Source: Alistipes sp. (lineage in GTDB: Bacteria; Bacteroidota; Bacteroidia; Bacteroidales; Rikenellaceae). From it: 64,000 nucleotides of DNA. The notes below the pieces were generated by a model, which saw only the letters and a list, made by a program, of their open reading frames with translations, made no database searches and had not been told where the DNA came from. The position numbers and the translations under genes were made by a program. Positions 60,259-64,000 of the stretch are shown here, in pieces (within the stretch, counting starts at the first letter, position 1; every line of letters begins with the position of its first letter). The stretch lies in assembly GCA_022767745.1 (NCBI GenBank), contig JALENN010000006.1, positions 434,001-498,000 of the forward strand. Reading direction: 5' to 3'.

Positions 60259-62511
60259 CTACAGTCGTACCGTCTCTGAGCTGTTGGCCTTTACCTTGAT
60301 CACCTTTACCTTGTCAGGGTTGTTGAGCGTGTAGAGGCTGCGGCGGGCATCCTTCGAGGTCTCGACGTAGATCTTGACCTCGGCATTGTAGCGCGTGGGG
60401 TTCGATACGCGCAGCTCGACACCGCGGCCGTCGCGGCTGAGAAGCTCGGCTTTCAGGTGGTCGAACACCTCCACGATGCCCTTGTCGCGCTGCAGGTAGA
60501 TGCTCGGCAGCTGGGTCACGGTGAGCATGGTGGCGACCTCGACCCATGCGCACGACGCGAAGAGGTTGCCGCCCACGTTCTGCTTGCCCTCCCAGTCGGA
60601 GAGGTTCACGCGCTCGCATGCGCCGCCGGGCTCCATGTTGCCGATGGGGCGGTCGCTGTGGCTGATGTACTGGGGTACGCCGTGCGCGATGTCCTTCAGC
60701 AGCGACAGGGCGTAGGGGTCGGCGGTGGCCCTGTAGTATTTCAGCAGCGATTCGCCCGACCATGTGCAGATGGCCGGCGCGCTGTGCTTGTTGGCGACGC
60801 TGGCCCATACCGAACCCGTCGAGTGGGCGTCGATGCGGTGCATGGCCGAGTGCTCGGGGAAGCGGAAGTCGTACGATACCACCCAGCTTGCGCATATCGG
60901 GAGCAGGTCCTTGGCGCAGTCGAGCCACTTGCCCTGGCCCGTAACCTCATAGAGGGTGACGAACGACTCGAAGAGCGCGAATGCCGATTCGCTGTCGGGC
61001 GAGGAGAGGATCTCTCCCGGGCCGCCCGTGGTGTAGCCCTTGAGGACGTAGTCGTCGTAGAACTTCGCTGCCAGACCCTCGGCGGCACGCAGGTAGCGGC
61101 TCTCGCCGAACGTCTGCGAGGCCAGGGCCAGACCTGCGGGGACGATGGCTCCGGCCGTCGAGCCGCCGATACAGATGTCGCCCGTCTCGACGTCGACGAA
61201 CTGTCCGACCTGTCCGTACCGCTCCCACAGGTTGCAGAACGCGTCGGCCTCACGCCTGAGGCTGGTGAGCCATGCCGACGGAATGTCGCGGTGCAGCTCC
61301 TTCAGGCGGGCGAACTGCCGCTGGGCCATATAGAGGAAGTCGCCCTGCGAGCGGACGAAGGTTTCGTTGTGCTTGAAGGCCTCGCCGTAGCCGAAGCTCT
61401 TGAACTCCCTGCCGTTGCCGTAGGCGTAGTAGAAGCCCGACGGCGCCTGCGTCTTGCCGAATATCACGCCCAGGTTCCTCATGGCGCGGTCGATGGCCGT
61501 CGCGTCGCCCTGCAGCAGCATGGGCAGGGTGGCCTGGCCGCCGCCGACCCATCCCAGTTGCCATATCTGGTTCCACCCGGCGTAGGTGCCGGGCTTGGTC
61601 AGGCAGTACATGTCGATGGATTCGCTCCAGCGGTCCTTCTGGAAAAGGGCGTCCATCACGCGCCACACCTCGCTGAAGGGCATGACGGCATAATCCTCGG
61701 TGTGGGGGTTGAGTTCCTTGCGGTGGCGGAGGAAGCTGCCGTACATCTCCTGCAGCGAGCGGGCGCGCCGGCTGTATACACGGAACGACAGCTCTACCGT
61801 ATCGCCCGCCTTGAGGTCGGCCGCACGGTCGTCCGAATCGGCGAAGCCCGATCCCGTGGCGCGCTTCTCGCGCACGGCGGGCGACATGATGGCGAAGCGT
61901 GCCTGCCGCTGCTGCTTGTCCTCGTCGATGAAGAGTCCGAAATCGCCCAGCCGGTTGCCCTGCAGGCACTGCACCATCCAGCTGAGCGACTTCCCGGGCG
62001 AGTAGAATGCCATCAGGGGCGTGGCGGCGTTGCCCGTGGTGAGCTCGATCCTGCCGCGGGACTCGTACTTCTCGAGGCTCGGTATGAGGGGCGTCGTGGT
62101 GGGCATGTCGATGCGCCACTCCTCGGGGTCATACCAGTAGGGTGGATAGTTTATGACCTTGCGGTCGAAGCGGTTGCCGTCGTAGACGATGGCGGGCACG
62201 AAGACGAAGTTCTGTGCCGACCACCCGTCGAAGTCGAAATTCACGCCGAGGGATACCTGTCGGGCGGCGGGGCTGAGCAGCGTATATCTGACGACATAGT
62301 CGACAATGCCCTGCCACTTGTCGACGACCGTGCTGTCGACCTCTATGCGCCACTCGTTCGACCGTGCGTCGGTGGCCGTACCGCCCTGCCACGGCAAGCT
62401 CTGCGAGGCATCGATCTTGTTGCCCGAATAGTAATTTATGGCGAAGTGCTTCTGCTGCGCAAGTGCGGGCAGGCACGTCAGCACGGCCAGAAGCGCCATG
62501 ACCAGCCGCAT
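60259..62511 (-). CDS. Secreted six-hairpin-type (alpha/alpha toroid) glycosidase-like protein
   Basis: The ATG at 62511 is preferred because it starts a signal peptide (MRLVMALLAVLTCLPALAQ); an in-frame ATG at 62646 would add 45 polar residues in front of it. The 750-residue protein has an N-terminal beta-sandwich (about 25-280) and a helical toroid (about 300-660) with Trp-rich turns (YAGWNQIWQLGWVGGGQATL, WSGESLLKYYRATADPYAL), followed by a small beta domain. It resembles uncharacterised Bacteroidales glycosidases of the six-hairpin fold. No catalytic pair can be assigned with confidence. The sugar-oxidation genes nearby suggest it feeds them. Confidence 0.7.
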   Translation of the reverse strand: MRLVMALLAVLTCLPALAQQKHFAINYYSGNKIDASQSLPWQGGTATDARSNEWRIEVDSTVVDKWQGIVDYVVRYTLLSPAARQVSLGVNFDFDGWSAQNFVFVPAIVYDGNRFDRKVINYPPYWYDPEEWRIDMPTTTPLIPSLEKYESRGRIELTTGNAATPLMAFYSPGKSLSWMVQCLQGNRLGDFGLFIDEDKQQRQARFAIMSPAVREKRATGSGFADSDDRAADLKAGDTVELSFRVYSRRARSLQEMYGSFLRHRKELNPHTEDYAVMPFSEVWRVMDALFQKDRWSESIDMYCLTKPGTYAGWNQIWQLGWVGGGQATLPMLLQGDATAIDRAMRNLGVIFGKTQAPSGFYYAYGNGREFKSFGYGEAFKHNETFVRSQGDFLYMAQRQFARLKELHRDIPSAWLTSLRREADAFCNLWERYGQVGQFVDVETGDICIGGSTAGAIVPAGLALASQTFGESRYLRAAEGLAAKFYDDYVLKGYTTGGPGEILSSPDSESAFALFESFVTLYEVTGQGKWLDCAKDLLPICASWVVSYDFRFPEHSAMHRIDAHSTGSVWASVANKHSAPAICTWSGESLLKYYRATADPYALSLLKDIAHGVPQYISHSDRPIGNMEPGGACERVNLSDWEGKQNVGGNLFASCAWVEVATMLTVTQLPSIYLQRDKGIVEVFDHLKAELLSRDGRGVELRVSNPTRYNAEVKIYVETSKDARRSLYTLNNPDKVKVIKVKANSSETVRL

Positions 62512-62752
62512 GCGCGGCTTCGCGCCCCCTTTTGACGGCGATCGCCGCCCGTTGCCGTTTTCGTTTGCGATGCCTTTGCGGGCCTGCTGCCTGCCCCGCA
62601 ATCCGGTTGTCGGCACGAATGGCGTGCCGGAGTATCTGTCTGTCATGTGATATGTGTTTTATTTTGTCGGTAGTTTAATGGCGCTGTCGGTGTGGCAGCG
62701 GCCGTGTCCCGCTGCCCTGCCGTTTTATGTACTTCTGTTCTTTTGTACTCTT

Positions 62753-62886
62753 GCTTTCCTGCTTTCTTGCTTTCCTGCTTTCCTGCTTTCTTGCTTTCTT
62801 GCTCTCTTGCTCTCTTGCTCTCTTGCTGTACTCTTGTTCTCCTGTTCTCCTGTTCTCCTGTTCTCTTCCTGTTTTCCCGTTCCCCT
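62753..62886. repeat. Degenerate octanucleotide minisatellite
   Basis: About 16 tandem units, first GCTTTCCT/GCTTTCTT, then GCTCTCTT, then GTTCTCCT, with two 11-nt variants at 62825-62835 and 62860-62870. It is pure pyrimidine except for one G (and one A) per unit and lies about 240 bp upstream of the start codon at 62511. Both strands stay open across it, so ORFs here are artefacts. Confidence 0.85.
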
Positions 62887-63582
62887 GTTTACGGCCTCCT
62901 GCCCGTCATCTTTCGGCCCTTTATCTCTGTCTGTGACTTTTGGCTTGTGTACATGTAGTCTGTCGGGCTTGTCGGGCAGTGTGCAGGTACGGCCTTTCGC
63001 TTTGTTGCGTTGCAGTATCTGGCAAAAGTCGGGGGTAAATCCCTCCGCAGGCGGCGCCGTGCCGTTCGGGCGGCGGCGGAAACGGCGGATGTCGGTGGAC
63101 ATTGATGCCGCTTTTTCGAGTGTCTGAGTGTTGTGGTTTCGGCCTGTAGCGGATGGTGCGTACCCGTACTTTCCCAAAAGTTAACGGTACGCGAAATTAG
63201 CAATTTCGCCATTCAATTGAAAATCCCGCCGCCCGTGTACCCGTAAGTATGCGGGTTGATTTTTGGGGGAAGGATTTGAAGTTCCGCAGCTCCCCGCGTG
63301 ATGCCTGTTCCGAGTCAGTGTGCGTGTCTTGTGCGCAAATGCCGTGTAGATGTGATGATTGTGCGCCGCGGCGATGTCGCGGCCGGTATGGATTTCGCCG
63401 CATCGTTCGCGGTCCATCCCGATGCGTGCGGGCCGTTCCGATCCTCTTTTTTAGCCGGTAATACCCGCCCTGCCGTGTACAATAAGTTACCGCACGGCGT
63501 CGCCGTCGCCCAGCCTGCCATTTGACGCATGCCGTGAAAGGCAGCGGCGGGCTTTATGATGAGATTGCCTGAGGGCTTGGAT
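62887..63582. other. Intergenic region without recognised gene
   Basis: About 700 bases of mixed composition. The only structure seen is an 8-bp inverted repeat with a 3-nt loop at 63191-63209 (GCGAAATT and AATTTCGC). Open frames present have no plausible protein features. Confidence 0.45.
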
Positions 63583-63702
63583 GGTGTCGGTTTCTGTTTC
63601 GGCTTTGGTTTTTGTTTCGGCTTTGGTTTTGGTGTTAGTGTTGGGTTGGGATTTTGTTACGATGTCGGTTTCGATGTTTGTTCCGGGTCCGATGTCGGTT
63701 TC
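63583..63702. repeat. GT-rich direct repeats
   Basis: GTTTCGGCTTTGGTTTT is repeated in tandem at 63596 and 63614 (18-bp period). GATGTCGGTTTC occurs at 63661 and 63691, and GGTGTCGGTTTC at 63583. Confidence 0.65.
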
Positions 63703-64000
63703 CTATACCCTAGCATTTAGGGTGAATGGTATGGGAATATATGGCGTTAATAGGTAGGATGTGTTTGTTGATATGTTGTTAGAATATATTGATTGGTCGT
63801 CAATTAATTGCACTTGATTTCGTAGTTTGAAGGCTGTTTACCGATGCATCATTATATTCTTATTGATTATCAATGGTTTATAGTTTAAAAGGTAGACTGC
63901 TCAAAAATTTACTTGTTTTTTTGCGAAAAATCGAAGATTTAACGTTTTTTTTCATAGACTCCCTCCGAACAGAGGGGAAAAAGGCAAAAACAGCCTTTTT
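63703..64000. other. AT-rich tail ending in a hairpin
   Basis: GC falls sharply compared with the rest of the window. The last bases contain CCCTC/GAGGG (63961-63976) and an AAAAAGGC/GCCTTTTT hairpin (63978-63985 with 63993-64000) like a terminator, cut by the window end. No gene is recognised. Confidence 0.5.

Noticed and set aside
62511..62646. Start of the six-hairpin glycosidase at 62646
   Set aside because: The ATG at 62511 begins a typical signal peptide; the longer form would bury it behind 45 polar residues.
62654..63127. 157-codon Leu/Cys/Phe-rich plus-strand ORF and its 150-codon minus-strand counterpart (62725-63177)
   Set aside because: Both are translations of the octamer repeat, which stays open in several frames; flanks have no protein features.

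Overview
The window looks like a chromosomal segment of a high-GC Bacteroidales bacterium, most likely Alistipes or another Rikenellaceae. The evidence is Bacteroidota-type promoters (TAnnTTTG -7 boxes, several with a TTTG element 19-20 nt upstream), secreted and lipoprotein glycan hydrolases, a FimB/Mfa2 and DUF3575 fimbrial locus, an M64 IgA-type peptidase and very GC-rich coding DNA. No tRNA, rRNA, CRISPR array, insertion sequence or phage gene was recognised.

Layout. 1-3000: the end of a GH101-like glycosidase and two broken small genes. 3000-13300: an acetyltransferase, a ferredoxin too short for ordinary ORF cut-offs, serS, a TonB-dependent receptor, a Tiki/Ere-like secreted protein, a GH20 hexosaminidase and a membrane metallophosphoesterase. 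13358-20622: a six-gene hyf-like membrane complex whose catalytic subunits have lost the Ni-binding and proximal-cluster cysteines, so it is an energy-converting-hydrogenase-related (Ehr) complex and not a hydrogenase. 20731-33000: rsmE, two tandem M3 peptidases, a GH43 enzyme, a PiT phosphate transporter, a GH99-like protein and an OPA-family transporter. 33057-37277: a TolC-HlyD-MFS efflux operon. 37296-39886: a CE15 esterase and an M64 peptidase, followed by a decayed hydrolase fragment.

40290-51862 is a fimbrial or surface-adhesin operon read on the minus strand: an OmpA/DUF3575 protein, a FimB/Mfa2-like anchor, a short fimbrillin-like lipoprotein, then three large lipoproteins. The three share an N-terminal fimbrillin-like domain but have different beta-helix, GLUG-like or lectin-like C-termini. 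Near-identical DNA blocks inside the shared domain and intercistronic hairpins with a constant loop suggest shuffling and post-transcriptional control. 52053-59643 holds purC, M48 peptidase and lemA, a TlpA-type lipoprotein, and a sugar-oxidation cluster (two Gfo/Idh/MocA genes, one with an amber codon, and a TIM-barrel isomerase). 60259-62511 is a secreted six-hairpin-type glycosidase. The last 1.5 kb has no convincing gene but contains an octamer minisatellite, GT-rich repeats and an AT-rich tail.

Together the extracellular enzymes (GH101-like, GH20, GH43, GH99-like, CE15, M64, M3) suggest a gut commensal feeding on host or plant glycans and glycopeptides. The Ehr complex and the variable adhesin locus are the two least ordinary systems here.
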